In this document: piece after piece, positions 23,351 through 36,213 of the stretch
Position numbering within the stretch: the first letter of the stretch is position 1
Layout of the letters: each line of letters begins with the position of its first letter
Position numbers and translations under genes: made by a program
NCBI GenBank assembly: GCA_003339415.1
Contig: PDHQ01000296.1
Span: forward strand, 1 to 41,447
Source of the DNA: Ophiocordyceps camponoti-saundersi (nom. inval.)
Lineage: Eukaryota; Ascomycota; Sordariomycetes; Hypocreales; Ophiocordycipitaceae
Length of the DNA: 41,447 bases
Direction of reading: 5' to 3'
The notes under the pieces: model-generated
Database searches by the model: none
What the model saw: the letters and a program-made list of their open reading frames with translations, nothing else
What the model was told of the DNA's origin: nothing

Positions 23351-24391
23351 TTTTTTATATTATATATAAGCACGTAAGAGTATATATATATTAAGAAGAA
23401 AGGATAAAGAAAAAGAAAAACTTATAAGTAAAATTATAGTAAAATATATATATAAGGGGATATATTAATAGAGATATAAAGGGATTATAAGATTATAATA
23501 AGGACGAATTATAATTCTTAGTTATTTCGCTAAGTATTATTTATATTTAATTTTACTTTATAAGAAGGTATATTAAGTTTTATAGGAAGTAATTATATAT
23601 AGCTAAGTAAGTAGCTTATGCCGGATATTATAGGGAGTATAAGCTTAATAATAATATATAGCTAATATTAGTAAAGTACGTAAGATTATAAGTAAAAAGG
23701 TTTAAGGGGTTTATTTTTAGAAATATTTATTAAAAAATATAATTATATATTTAAGCGGGAGTATAACTAAAGTTTATATAAGAAAAAATAATAAATTAAA
23801 AGTATATTTAAATATATATATTAAAGAAAAGAAAGTAAGGATATATTACGCGTTTAGTAAGTATAGGGTAAGAGAAGTAAGTAAAGATAAGTGTTATTTA
23901 TTTATAGTAGCTTATAAAAGCGAGCGCTAGTAAGCTTAGTTAAAGTTTAATTTAGTATATATAAGGTAGGTTAAACTTATCGTCGACGTTATCCTTATAT
24001 ACTTTTATTTTCTAAGAGCTATAATTTAATTTTTCTACTAAATTATCTAACTTTTCTTTTTTTTATTATATATATATATAGGGAAAAAAAATATAAAAGG
24101 CTATAAAGAGATAACTTTAATATAGTAAGGGAACTAATAAATTAAGAAAGAAATAATAACTATATTAAAAAAAGAGGGCGGTTATACTTATTTTAACTTA
24201 AAATAATAATCTATATAGAATAAGGGGGGGGTTATACTAAATAATACTAGTAGCTATACTAGTTATATTTTTAATAGTAAGGCGTTAAGAATACTAAAAT
24301 ATATATTATAAAACCTTATATAATTTCTTTAATACTTTTTTTTATAAGTATAAATACGGAAATATATATATATATTATAGATAGATATTTT
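23351..24391. other. AT-rich spacer
   Basis: No gene supported. TA runs and purine-rich stretches occur near 23,390-23,420. Confidence 0.4.
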
Positions 24392-25020
24392 AGCAGTGGT
24401 AGCAGAGACGATAAAGAAAGATATATATTAGCCTTATTTAAGGTAAAATAAAGGGTATAGAAACGGTTAAATTAAATAGTTCCGGAACCTTTTTTTTCCC
24501 TTTAGAGTTTATAATAATAGGAATATAAAAAGCGGTTAAGATAAGATAAGAATTATTATAATATTAAATATATAATATAAATTAGTTTCTATTAAGGGAG
24601 GAAGGAATTAACTAATAATTAGTTCTTAACTTTATTTTTATAGCTATCCTAAAAGTTATAAATTATAAGTTAAGTCTTAAAAAAAACTTATAATAAAACT
24701 TTACTAAACGAAATTATAACTTTATTTTAAATACTAGAATTTAATATTATAAATTATTAATTTATATACTTTTTTTATAATTTTCTATTTTCGGTAAAAT
24801 AGTTCCCTCCTTCTTTTCCCTTATTTCTCTTATCTTTATATAGAAATTTAACTTCTTATCGCTTTCTTTATAAAAAATTATCATTTAACTTATCCCTAAA
24901 AAGCTAGAGATTACCCCTTATATTATCTAAAAGCTATTGTTAAATAAGAAATTACGCCCTTAAAGTATTTACTATACTTACTAAAAGTATCTTTCTTCCC
25001 GCGCTAAATTATAGTATCGG
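24392..25020 (+). repeat. Family B copy 1
   Basis: This is one of four same-strand copies. It opens with GTGGTAGCAGAG, still carrying TG, then AATTAAATAGTTCC, a middle part around AAACTTTACTAAACG (near 24,700), a second AAATAGTTCCC near 24,800, and a 3' part with AGCTAGAGATTACCCC (near 24,905) and AGTATCTTTCTTC (near 24,990). The AAATAGTT motif occurring twice is a feature of every copy. Confidence 0.65.
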
Positions 25021-25067
25021 ATTCTAAGATTACTATAGTATTATCTTAGGTTAGTTATTATAAGCTA

Positions 25068-25091
25068 ATATATATATATATATATATATAC
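25068..25091. repeat. (AT)n microsatellite
   Basis: About twelve AT units between family B copies 1 and 2. Confidence 0.8.
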
Positions 25092-25269
25092 TAAAGTTTA
25101 GTTTATTATAAAGGAGAAAAGGAGTAAGCGCGTTAGTAAAGGAAGAATATATAAGGAGTAAGTATAAAGTTATATAAGGGGGGGGGAGTTTTTAGATAAC
25201 GGTAGTTTTTAGAGATAAGAGTAAGGCTCTAGCTATAGTCGATTTTATAAGGTAAAAGTTATCTAATAG

Positions 25270-25780
25270 AGGGCAGTTTAATAGCGGTAATAATAATACT
25301 TAAGGAAGGTAAGCGCTATACGAATATAAAATACTAATAAAAGCTTACGCTAAGATAGATTAAATAGTTATTAATACTTTTTTATTTCCTAATACCTTAT
25401 ATAGATAAGGGTAATAAAAGGCGCCTAAGATAAGATAGCGGTTATTATAAAGTATATAATACTATTTAGTTTCCCTTAAGAAAGGAAGAATTAAGCTAGT
25501 TATTAGCCCTAAAGCTTATCTTTATAATATTCCTAAAAGTTATATATTATAAGTTAAGTATTAAAAAGGGCTTATAGGTAAAACTTTACTAAACGGAATT
25601 AAAGATTTACTTTAAACTTTAAACTTTTATATAGTAAGTAAGTAAGTTAACTATTATTATAAAGTTTTAAAAGTTCGGTTAAATAGTTCCTATACCTTTA
25701 TCTCTCCCTTTTCTATTTTTATATAGAAAATAAATATATTATCGCTTTTATAATAAAAGATACTAATAAAGCTTATTACC
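25270..25780 (+). repeat. Family B copy 2, 3'-truncated
   Basis: Matches copy 1 from TTTAATAGCGG near 25,278 through AAACTTTACTAAACGG (about 25,582) to the ATATAGAAAATAAA segment near 25,725. The AGCTAGAGAT 3' block of the other copies is not found. It lies about 250 bp after copy 1. Confidence 0.55.
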
Positions 25781-26039
25781 GTATATAATATAGCTATATA
25801 TTTTAATATATATAAGTTAAAGATAATAGTTATATAAAGGAGTATATAGATATCGTAAGTATTTACTATAAAGTAAACTTAACTATATAGTTTTTATTTT
25901 ATAGCTAAAGTATATTTATAACTACTATTAAAATATATAGCTTTTAAGCTAGTAATAAAAGAATTTTATACTATTACTTAGAAGTAATAATTATTATTAT
26001 TTATATAAAAATATTATATTAATTATTAATATATTAACT

Positions 26040-26084
26040 ATTAATATTTTTATTATTAATATTTTTATTATTAATATTTTTATT
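26040..26084. repeat. 15-bp tandem repeat, three perfect copies
   Basis: The unit ATTAATATTTTTATT occurs three times back to back, followed by a degenerate part copy. Pure A/T. Confidence 0.8.
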
Positions 26085-26922
26085 ATTAGTATATTCTTTT
26101 TATAATTTATTAGTAGATATTTTATTAATATTTAGTTACTTATTATAAGCAACTAAGGTTATAAAATATTATATAAACGCTATAATAATTAAGTTTTAGT
26201 TAGGACTTAGATTTTTAAAGGGTAAGCTAGTTTTCTTCCTCTTATTAATTTTTATAGCTTTAATAGTAAGCTTCTTTATACGGGTAATCCGAGTATAAGC
26301 TTTTATTTTCTTTTTCTAGGAATCTTCTAATTCTTCTTAATCTATTTACTATTACTTTACCCTTTTAGTATAGAAATTTCTTAGTATTATATTCTTTATT
26401 TTATAAACTTAGCGGGCTTTTTATAATATTATAAGTAAGTATAATAGCTTACTTAATATAGAGCGTCGTTTAAGCGAAAGAAAGATAAATTAGTATTAGT
26501 CTTTTAGTATTTTTATAATAAGGGGAGGTATAGGAATAGAGAATATATTAGGTAGCGAGTATATATAAGTTATAAGGTAATATTATATATATATAAGTAT
26601 TTATTATAGTAAGATATTTTATAAAAAAGTATATTAAGGTTTATACGTAAAATTATATTAAGGTAATAAAAATAAATATTATTTATTATTAAAATTATAA
26701 TTATAATACGAGGATAATAATAAAGAGGCGAAATATAAAAAGGAGAACGAAGGAATATACTAAAAGGAAAACGAAAGTAAAAGAGAATACGTAATAAAGT
26801 AAGAGTAATATAAAATATTAAGATTACTATATAAAGTTTTATTTAGTTAGAATATAGGTTTATAACTAGCTTTTATATATATATATATAGTAATTAGAGA
26901 GAAAATTAGTAATATTATAAGT

Positions 26923-27006
26923 AGGGAAGATTATAAGTTATACTATAACTAAGGAAAATTATAAGTTATATTATAAGTAGGAAAGATTAGGATATAACTT
27001 ATAAAT
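26923..27006. repeat. 28-bp tandem repeat, three imperfect copies
   Basis: Units start at 26,923, 26,951 and 26,979. Each contains a GGAAGATT-like start, then ATAAGTTATA in the first two. The third is diverged in its second half. Confidence 0.6.
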
Positions 27007-27198
27007 TTATAATAGAATAAAAAGAGAGATAGGTAATAAGGCGAGCGTATATAAGGTATATTAAGGAAGAGAGATAGTAATATTAAGAAGAAATAATAAG
27101 TATAAGAGTACGTAAGTATAGATTATAAAAGATATTTTTAAAGATTATATTAATAGTAAACTAATAAATTATAGTTAAGGAGTTATTAGGTATTTTAT

Positions 27199-27790
27199 AG
27201 TAATAGTAGCAGAGATCCTTAAAAGGGAAACTATATTAGCTTTATATAAGGAGCTATTAGAAGCTTATATAAAATTTAATTAAATAGTTTCTTAACTTTT
27301 TTTTTTATTCTAAGAAATTTAAGTATTAGGATATAAAGGGTAGTTAAGAGAGGATAAGGACTATAACTAAGTATAAAGCGTAGATTAGTTTCCCTTAAGC
27401 TAAGAGAGAGGAAGGAATTAATAAAAAATTAGCTCTTAACTTTATTTTAATAGCTATTAAAAAAGTCGTTAATTATAAGTTATATCTTAGAGAGGAGTTA
27501 TAATAAAACTTTACTAAATAGAATTATAGCTTTTTTTTTAAATATTATATTTTTATATAATAAATTACTAATTAAAACTTTATTTTTAAAGTTTTAAATA
27601 CTTTATTAAATAGTTCTCTTTTTTTTTTCTTATTTCTTTTATTTTTATATAAAAAATCGCTTTCTTATTATTTTCCCGATAAAGAATTTTAATTTAGCTT
27701 ATCCCCCTATAGCTAGAGATCCCCCTTATATTAGTTAAAAACTATAGTTACCTAAGATTAGAAGTTATAGTTCTTCGTATATAAGTATTT
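27199..27790 (+). repeat. Family B copy 3
   Basis: This has all family blocks in order: AGTAGCAGAGATCC, TTTAATTAAATAGTTTC (near 27,278), AAACTTTACTAAATAG (near 27,508), a second AAATAGTTC (near 27,607), and TAGCTAGAGATCCCCC (near 27,709). One frame near the 5' end gives V-A-E-I-L-K-R-E...A-L-Y-K-E-L-L-E-A-Y, matching copy 4. Confidence 0.65.
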
Positions 27791-29742
27791 AGCTATTTAC
27801 TTACTTAATTATATTACTTTAATATACTATAAATAGCGAAGCCTATTTAAGCTCCTTTTTAAAATAGCTATAATTATATAATAAAAAGTTTTTTTTAATT
27901 TTAATTTTTACTCTAAATTTGCGATATCTTTATACTTTTAGCTATCGAGTATATCTATTATAAGAAACGTCCTTTATAACTAATAAGATCCCGTTAACTA
28001 AAGAGTATATTTTAGTTATCTAGCTTAGATATTTTTCTTCTACTTAATACTTATTTTAAATTCTATTTATTCGATAAAATACGTTCTTATAAATATTATA
28101 TATATAATTAATAAGATATTTTTTACTAAAAGGATAATAGTTTCTAACTATCCTTTATTAAAATAAAGTAATAACTTTTAATTATTAAACTCCTTAACTT
28201 AAATATACTTACTAATATTTAAATAGATATTATAATAACTTAGTAAAACGCTTACTTTAAACCTAAGTATAAAGGAAGAATATACTAATAAGAGGCTATA
28301 ATATCTAGCTACTATAGCTTTATAAGCTATTACTAATATATAACTAAAGCCTACTAAGGTATTACTAGTTAATATAAACTTATTACTATTAATAACTATT
28401 AACTATTACCTTATAAGAAACTACTAAGCTTAAATAAATAACTACTTTAGAAACGCTTAATTTTAGTAATAATTAACTTAGAAATAATAAGAATATAATA
28501 ATATATAAGTAATACGCTTACTTAAAAAAAAAATATTAAAGCTATTACTTAAGCTATAATATATTAATATTTATTAATATTAACTAAGAGGGGAGATTTA
28601 AGAAAAATAATATTAAGATTACTTAGATTTAAACTTCCGATATAATTAAAGATAGTTTATAAAACCTTTTTAAGGAAAATTATCTAGGGAGTTTAAAACT
28701 AAACTTATACTTAAAAGTAAAGTTATCTAACTCTTAGTTATTAATATACTTCTCTTTTATTATTATATTTTTTTTTTATTTTTACTTATATTTTATATTA
28801 TTATTTACGTAAGTATTATTTTTATATTTACTATATACTATCTTTTTTTTCTTTATATAAAGGAGAAATTATTTTCTAAACTAATATCTTTTCTTCGCGT
28901 TTACCTAAGCTTACTAAGCTATAGTTAAAGTAAAAAGGTACGGTATACCCCTTAGCTATTATATAAAGTGCTCGAGATACTCCGGCGAGAGGAGACTAAT
29001 TTACCTATTTAAAGGCTTAGGGGAATACTTAAGTTTTATAATCTCTTTATCCTCTATAATATTATCGTTATCGGCGATTATATTAGTAAGCTATATTATC
29101 GTTTTAGCTACTTTTATTAAATATTAGAAAAAATATTATCGCCTAAGGCTAGCTTATAAATAGCTTATATAAGCGCTATATTAAAAGCTAGGAAGTAATA
29201 TATAAAACTAAAATAAATATATTTTAGTTTTTAGATAGCTATATTTTTAGTAAGGTATAGTATTTTAATTATTATAACTTTATATAATTAAGGCCTTAAA
29301 ATATATATAGCTATATATAATTTAAATAGCTATTAGCTAAGTAAATATAATAATTTTAGCTAGAAGAATAATATTTTTTATAAGTAATATAAGTGCTTAT
29401 TATTCTAATATTTATAGAAAAAGAAAAATATATTATTTTAAGTTATATATAAAATCTATAAGTAAATACTTATATTAATATTAAAAGTATTTATTATAGC
29501 TAATATTAGCGCGTATATAGTTAGAATCTCGAGGAGGCGATAACGCCCTTCTAGTATACTATAATCGAGGGTAGAAAAAAATTCTATATTTCTTTTCTTA
29601 TAAAAGAATTTATATAAGAAAAAAAAAAGAGGAAGAGGATAAAGGAAGAAGGAAGAAAAAAAGAGAGAGAGGAAGAAAAGAGGGCGTTTTATACCTTACC
29701 TAGATAACTTATCTAGCATAACTAATTTAATAAATATAAAAG
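27791..29742. other. Spacer with low-complexity tracts
   Basis: I find no frame that I trust. 28,170-28,560 is rich in CTA/TTA steps. 29,580-29,690 is a strongly purine-rich (A/G) tract of about 110 bp just upstream of the first minisatellite array. Parts of 28,880-29,560 may be coding on the minus strand, but I could not confirm it. Confidence 0.35.
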
Positions 29743-30078
29743 AGTAATAAACGGTAACGGGTTTATTTACTAAGGGATAAGAAAAGTAGTAAACGGGTTT
29801 ATCTTAAGAATAGTAGTTAACGAGTTTATACCTTATAAGATAAAAATAATAGTTAACGGTTTTATTCCTTAAGGGAGAAGAATAGTATTTAATAAGTTTA
29901 TCTTTTAGGGGATAAGAATAGTAGTTAACGGTTTTATACCTTAAAAGATAAGAATAGTATTTAATAAGTTTATCCCTTAGGGGAGAAAAATAGTATTTAA
30001 AAGGTTTATCCCTTAATAGATAAGATAAGTAGTTAATAAGTTTATCCCCTAAGGGATAAGATAAGTAGTTAATAGGTT
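29743..30078 (+). repeat. 36-bp minisatellite, array 1 (about 9 units)
   Basis: Nine units of about 36 bp plus a partial one, with a consensus of the form AGTAGTTAAnnnGTTTATCC followed by CTTAGGGGATAAGAAT. Each unit contains TTATCCC and GGGATAA as an inverted pair, so each can fold into a hairpin and carries GATAAG-type motifs in both orientations. The array leads directly into the 5' region of the long degraded frame at 30.8-35.4 kb. Array 2 has the same unit and the same downstream flank. Confidence 0.85.
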
Positions 30079-30781
30079 TCTATTACGCTAGTATTATTAC
30101 TTAGTATTAAATGCCGGCGCGGTAAATAAGTAAATATAGGAGATATAAGAGTATTATTCGGATAAATTTACTTAAATAGTTAAGCGATATAATAACTAAA
30201 ACTATATATCCCTTAGCTTATATATAAATATTATATTATAATACGTTCTATAATAGTATTTTATAGATTATATTTAAATATAGGAACTCTTAAAAATATT
30301 ACGATATATAAGGAGCTATTTTAAAGCTATCTAAGTAATAAGTTTATAATTAAGCTTACGAAGGAATATAAGTATAATTATAAAACCCTTATAAAGGAAC
30401 TAAAAGATAATTTAAAATTTCTTTTAGAGAAGAAGTAATAAAAAGTTATTATAAACTAAGCTAAGGATATAAAAAATATATAAAGTTAAAGTAAGTAGAA
30501 TTCTTATTAGCCGAGGATAATAGTAGCTAATTAATCTCTTTCTAATAGCTAAGGGAGAATATTACTAGCTATAAAAGAAATATAGCGGCTATTAACTAAG
30601 ATACTATTAGTAAATTCGTTTTTAAGTTTATTATTTACTTAGCTAATAACGTTATAAGAGATAAGATATATTAAGAAATTATCCTTAAACTTATTTTAGT
30701 TTATTAAGTTTATTAGCTACCTTAAAATAAACTATCGTAAAACTTTAAAAAAGGGGTATTAATAAAGGTATAATAGCTAGC
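30079..30781 (+). pseudogene. 5' region of the 30-35 kb element with degraded coding sequence
   Basis: This sequence is repeated at 36,613-36,985 plus 37,985-38,285. An ATG survives at 30,111 in ATGCCGGCG (the second copy has ATA). From about 30,301 to 30,760 codons at 30,301+3n are quite open and give a Lys/Leu-rich protein; the next frame, that of the long ORF, is readable in both copies from about 30,527. I cannot decide whether this is a separate small ORF, an upstream exon or the N-terminus joined by a frameshift. In the second copy the long-ORF frame keeps a CAT where this copy has TAT, which fits CpA-to-TpA change. Confidence 0.4.
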
Positions 30782-33700
30782 GTTATCCGGATTTCGGTTT
30801 CTTAAGCTAATATACTATAAATATAAGATAAAGTAAACGATAAATTTAAATCCCTTATTTCTATAATTATATATACTAGTAAGCTAATAGTATACTAATA
30901 TAATTTTATACTTTTAAAAATATTAGATAAGATTAACCTTAAAAGAATAGTTTCTAAGGATTATTTTAAAAAGTTCTATTAAGCGGAAGATAGATAGTAG
31001 TCTTTTAACTTAGATAACTAGCTTTTATAAGGGAAAATACCCCCCTTTATTAAAACTACTACCCTTCTAGCTAAGGAGGAATTTAACGCTAAAATAAATA
31101 AAAATTAAGTTTTAAGTACTAGAACTTTTAATTAAATAATTTTAAGAAATTATATATCTCTTAATAACTAAACTAATAAAGTAGTTATTAGGGACGGTCT
31201 CCTCGATACTTAAACTAAGCTAAAAAAACTACCCTTAAGGTTTAGCTCCTTTAGATTACTAAAATAAAGAAAGCCCTTTATATTAGAGCTATCTTATAGT
31301 TATTATATAAGCTTTAAATACTTATAACTTTTCTTACTTAATATTTATAAGGAGGAAGGGGAAAGTATTTTAGTTTAGATAATATACTTAAATAAAAGTA
31401 TAATAACTCTTTTTTATTTTAACTTCTTTACCGGACCCTTATACTTATAATAAATTACTTTACTCTAATTCTAAGACTTTTTAAGCCCGCTCCTTAATAT
31501 TAAGCTACTTATTACCCTTTCTAAGCTTTAGACTATTATCTAGGAACGGATTTAATATATCCTTAATTAAGTAAGGCGTAACTTAAGGATTTAGATAGTC
31601 CTTATATATAATAAAGTTAGTAAAAATATCTTAGCTACTAATAAAGTAACTTATTATTTATAAGGCCTTACTAATCTTTATTTTATAAGCGTACTTAGAG
31701 TGCTAACGCTAATTATAAGTAGCTGCCCTAATCTTATTCTAAATATAATTAAAATAATTATAACCTTTTTAGCTATATATTAAAATATATTTATAAAATA
31801 ATATTAATATATATTCCTTATAATAAGTAATAATTATTATTTATAATTATAAGTAATAAGTATATAACCTTAGGTTATATTAACTAAAAATTAAGATAAG
31901 AAAAGCCTTATAATATTTAGGGCGTTTCCTTTAGATTAAATAGTTAAAGAAAGAGCCCTTTAAGTACGCGATCTTAGTTAGGATATAAGTAACTTAAGGT
32001 TCCCTTAGCGTTTTCTCCTAATACTCTCTCTCTCTAGCCTTAATAAAATAATAAAGAAAAAACTTAAGAGGAGACGTAGTACCTATTTCTATCTTAATAA
32101 AAGCTAGGGCTTTCTAAGGAACTTTCTTACGAAAAGCTATCTTAATAAATATAGGAACGCTAAAATACCCGATATTAACGCCTCCCTTATACTAAATCTT
32201 AAGGTAGGCGTAAATCTAAGTAAAGAAAATTAGTCTTAATATCTAAAACTATTTAATTAAAATACTTATACGTATATATTTAAGGTAAGGAAGAGTTTTT
32301 AGCGCTATATAGCCTTATTAGCTTAGGCTTAATAGGACGCTTATATTTTTAGTATTTAACTTACGTAAGATAAGGTTATAAACGTTAGGGAGATATTTCT
32401 TTTTCTCCTTAATTATCTCCTTTTTTATTAACTTAAGCGCTATCGCGATTAAAGATTTTTATTACTATTAACGCGTTTAAGTTAAGTAAGTAAAGAAAGA
32501 AAAAAAAGAGAGGGAGAGGATAAAGGCGATATAAATAGTAAGCTAATAACTATTTATTCTTAATTAAGAAGGAGCCCTCCTTACTCTTCCTTTCGCGATA
32601 TTATAATATTAACCGAAGTATAAAGTAATAAGCTTAAAAACTAAGGTAGCGAATAATAATAAAATAAAGTAACGCGTTTTTCCTTTTTTCTTATATATAC
32701 CCTTTTTTTCCTTTAAACTAATTATTTATTTAATAACTAAGCTATACTTAGCGTATTATTAATATAACTAAAATATATTATAAATTTAGTAAACTTAAAT
32801 TATAAGCTTAGTAAGAAAGTAAACTTTAAACTAGAAGGGCTATTTTTTAGCGAATAAAATAATAAGTTTATTATTATAGCGATATTTTATAATAGAGTAA
32901 CGATAAGGCTTACGTTACCTAATCTCCCTTTCTTAGTAGTAACTCCTAAGCTTACGCGAACCCTTAAGTATAAATAGCCCCCTTAGTTTATAAAATAAAT
33001 AGTTTAGCCGAAGGAATACGTTAAGCTTTTTATAAATATAATTAAATACTTATATATATTTTAAGCTAGTAAGGAGATCGCTAATATTATCCTATTTAAT
33101 AATATCTAAAATTAAAATAGCTATATAGATAATATAGGGCGTTTTATTTTTAAAGTATAGAGACGATTATAAGTAATTAGCTTTAAGCTAGGAGCTATAA
33201 TAAAAATCTTAAATAGGGGAATTTAAGATAAAGTGCACTTATTTACAATTTTTATAATAATTATAATACTTATTATTATAAATAAGACTATTAATATACT
33301 ATTTAAAAAGAAAGTTTATTATATTATACTTAAGTTTAACTTTAAGTAAAAAGTAAATAATTACCCCTTTCTAAATAATATAGTTAATTTTAGAGCGGAT
33401 AGGACTAATATTAGGTATTATTAGGGTAGCTTCTTTTAAGATTAGTAAGCTTAAATATTCTATTTTTTTAACTTAATAAAGCTAGGGCGAGTGCTTTAAT
33501 TAAAAAAGGTAATAGCTATATAGAGAGATATCTTAAGTAAGTTTTAAGGGGACTACCTTTTTAATTTTATCGTTATTCCTAAAACGCGATAAAAAGGAGA
33601 GTATAAATATAAATACCTAGCCTTTTCTATACTATAATACTAAGCTTATAGCTTTATCGGTTTTAAACTTAATATATATATTAATAGCTTATTAAATAAG

Positions 33701-35360
33701 CGAGGATTAAGCGTTAAATAGTTTAGAGAAGATCTCGAAACCCCCTTAGATTCCTATATTCTCTTATAAGACTAGGCTATATAAATTAAGGATAGTAACG
33801 GTAATAACTACGATAAATTAATTGCTCGGATAACTAATAACTTATATACTATTAGGGCGAATAAACTAAGTATCCGAAAATTAGAATAGTTTAACTTTTT
33901 AGAAAATAGTTATAAATTTAAACTAAGGAACTAGGAGGGCGGCGAAGATCTCTTAATAAAGCTAGAAGTAAGCTTAATAATACTTAAGGGCTTATACTCT
34001 AAGGCTACTATCCCCTATTACCGGATTTTTAGAAGATACTAAACTATTACGCTTAAAACTTTTACTAATAACTTTATAATAAAAAGCTATATTATAATAC
34101 TATACTTAGGCGCTACTAAAGTTAGAAGATAGCCTTAAGGAGATCGGGAAAAATTATAAGGGATTAATATTAATAATTTTAATAAGGGCGAAGGGGCCGG
34201 GGATAATAAGGCTTTAAATAAGGAAAAGGTTAAGGAGGAAAATAACGAGAACTTTCCTAAGGATAAGATTATAAAAGGCTCGACTAATAATTAAATAGTT
34301 CCGATATTTAGCTTTTTATTTTCTTTTAAATTTAAAAACCCCTTAACTTTAGAAGGACTTAGATAAGAGATAAGCGCTATAAAGAATATAAAGAAGGAAG
34401 ATAAGGCGACTAAGGCGCCTAATAATATTATAACTAAAGAGAAAATAACTAGGATAAAAAAAATAATCCTTTAAGAATTAATAAGTATATTATAGCTTAA
34501 GAAACTTATTACGGGGAAGAAAATACCCGTAGGATTAAACCTAGCCCCGATATAGCTAGCTTTCTTTTTAAAGCGTAGCGCGAGGATAAAGAAGTTAACG
34601 AAGCGCGAGTATTTAATTAAAAACCTTATATTATAGAAGACGGCCTCTAAAAGAAAAGGAGAGGAAAAAGATATAGGAACGCTAAAATTAATACGCTTTA
34701 CTTATTTTACCTTAAGTAAAAACCTTATAGTTTAGCTTAGTAAAGGACTTATAGCTATAAATATAAGCTAAGAACTAATTAATTTAAACCCGCTTAGCTT
34801 TAAAGTTAGAAAGGTTAAGCGTTATAAGAATTATATAACTTAAACTAAGAGTTATAAACTTATATAATAAGGAAGGCATATTATATTTAATATGGCCGGA
34901 TTTATTATAATATATACTAGACGCGTACTTATTAGAGACTAGCTTTAAGAATTAAAAATAATCCTAATAATCCTAAAAACTAGTTTTTTTATTAGCTTAT
35001 AGCCCCCAGGGCTTATATACCCTAATATATAAGCTAAGATTAATAAGGCTATCGATAACTATTTAATTAAGTAATAACGGGAGTAAGAGAAGGGACTTAA
35101 GAGAGATATACTACTAGCGGGCAGTTAGCGCGAATACTAAAGTTAACGAATCTAAAAATTAAACCCTAAAAAGAAGTAACTAAAGTTTCCTTTATTATTT
35201 TCTTTACTAAAAGTCTTTTCCGCCTTTATTTTATCGCGCTTATACGTACCTTATTTAAGTTATAAGAAAAAGTTAGTTATTATCGAGAAAAAGGGCTAAT
35301 TACTTATTATTACGGCACGCGCTTAGGGAGGAGTTTAGTAGCGGAAATAAGGACGCCGAA
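30782..35360 (+). pseudogene. RIP-degraded giant ORF (about 1,500 codons), unknown product
   Basis: Codons at 30,782+3n stay readable for 4.6 kb without a frameshift that I can detect. All stops are TAA/TAG. Between 31,031 and 31,290 I count 5 stops in this frame and about 15 in the neighbouring one. Visible regions: an N-terminal half with Leu/Ile/Phe-rich and Lys-rich stretches, a basic Arg/Lys cluster near 32,070, a Lys/Glu-rich stretch near 32,490-32,520, an acidic, Gly/Asn/Glu/Lys-rich linker at 34,180-34,290, a Lys-rich helical-looking region at 34,370-34,660, and a C-terminal end with a possible Cys-x-x-Cys (now TAT..TAT) near 35,260. No reverse transcriptase, integrase or DDE motif is evident. 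Size, lack of introns, a 5' minisatellite and a second partial copy downstream suggest a mobile element. The frame is well supported; the function is not known. Confidence 0.6.
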
Positions 35361-35965
35361 AAAAATATAAGCGCTTACCTTAGCTAAGGAATTATTAAAA
35401 ACTTATAAAAAGTTTAATTAAATAGTTTCTAAACCCTTTCTTCTTTTCCTAAAAGCTGCTAAAAGTTAATATATAAAGGTAATTAAGCTAAGATAGGGGC
35501 TATTACTAAGTATATAATATAGATTAGTTTCCCTCGAAAAAAGATAAATTAAGTAAGTAATTAGCCCTTAACCTTATCTTTAAAGCTATAATAAAAGTTA
35601 TATATTATAAGTTAAGTTTTAAAGAGGACTTATAATAAAAACTACTAAACGGAATTATAACTTTATTTTAAACTTTATACTTTTATACTATAAATTACTA
35701 ATTTAAATACCTTTTTTAAAATCTTTAATATTTAATTAAATAGTTTCTACTTTTATATTACTTTTTTCTTTTATTTTTATATAGAGAACCGACTCCTTAT
35801 TATTTTTCTTATAGAAAATTACTATATAGCTCTTCCCCTTATAGCTAGAGATCCCCCTTTATATTAGTTAAAAACTTTAATTATATAAAAAGTTACGCCC
35901 TTTAGGTATTTATTACGCTTACTTAAGGTATCTTTCTTCTCCTACTAAAGTACTATATTAATAAC
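35345..35965 (+). repeat. Family B copy 4, directly after the giant ORF
   Basis: Contains TTTAGTAGCGG, TTTAATTAAATAGTTTC twice (near 35,412 and 35,730), ACTACTAAACGG (near 35,640), TAGCTAGAGATCCCCC (near 35,840) and GTATCTTTCTTC (near 35,928). A frame near the 5' end gives L-V-A-E-I and then A-K-E-L-L-K-T-Y-K-K-F-N, parallel to copy 3. It may be the 3' end of the 30-35 kb element, with the copies at 24.4, 25.3 and 27.2 kb being 5'-truncated relatives, or an independent insertion. Confidence 0.6.
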
Positions 35966-36213
35966 TAGTTCGTTAGCTCCGATTTTACTAAAATACTTAC
36001 CTTAAGATATTTTATTAGTTAATAGAAAATCTAATTTAAATAAAGAGGTTTATTCCTTCTAAAAAAAGGTAATTATAGTAATAAAGTTAAAGCTCGAAAT
36101 AAAAGCTAAAGCGGAGGCTAATAATAAAATAGCTTAAAAAGCTAAAAGCTAATTCTACTTTTACTATAAGGATAAAAAGTTAGGGGGGGGGTTTATATAA
36201 GTATTACTTTTAA

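Noticed and set aside
29743..30078. CRISPR array
   Set aside because: The units are contiguous 36-mers with variation throughout; there are no constant repeats alternating with unique spacers, and the setting is eukaryotic.
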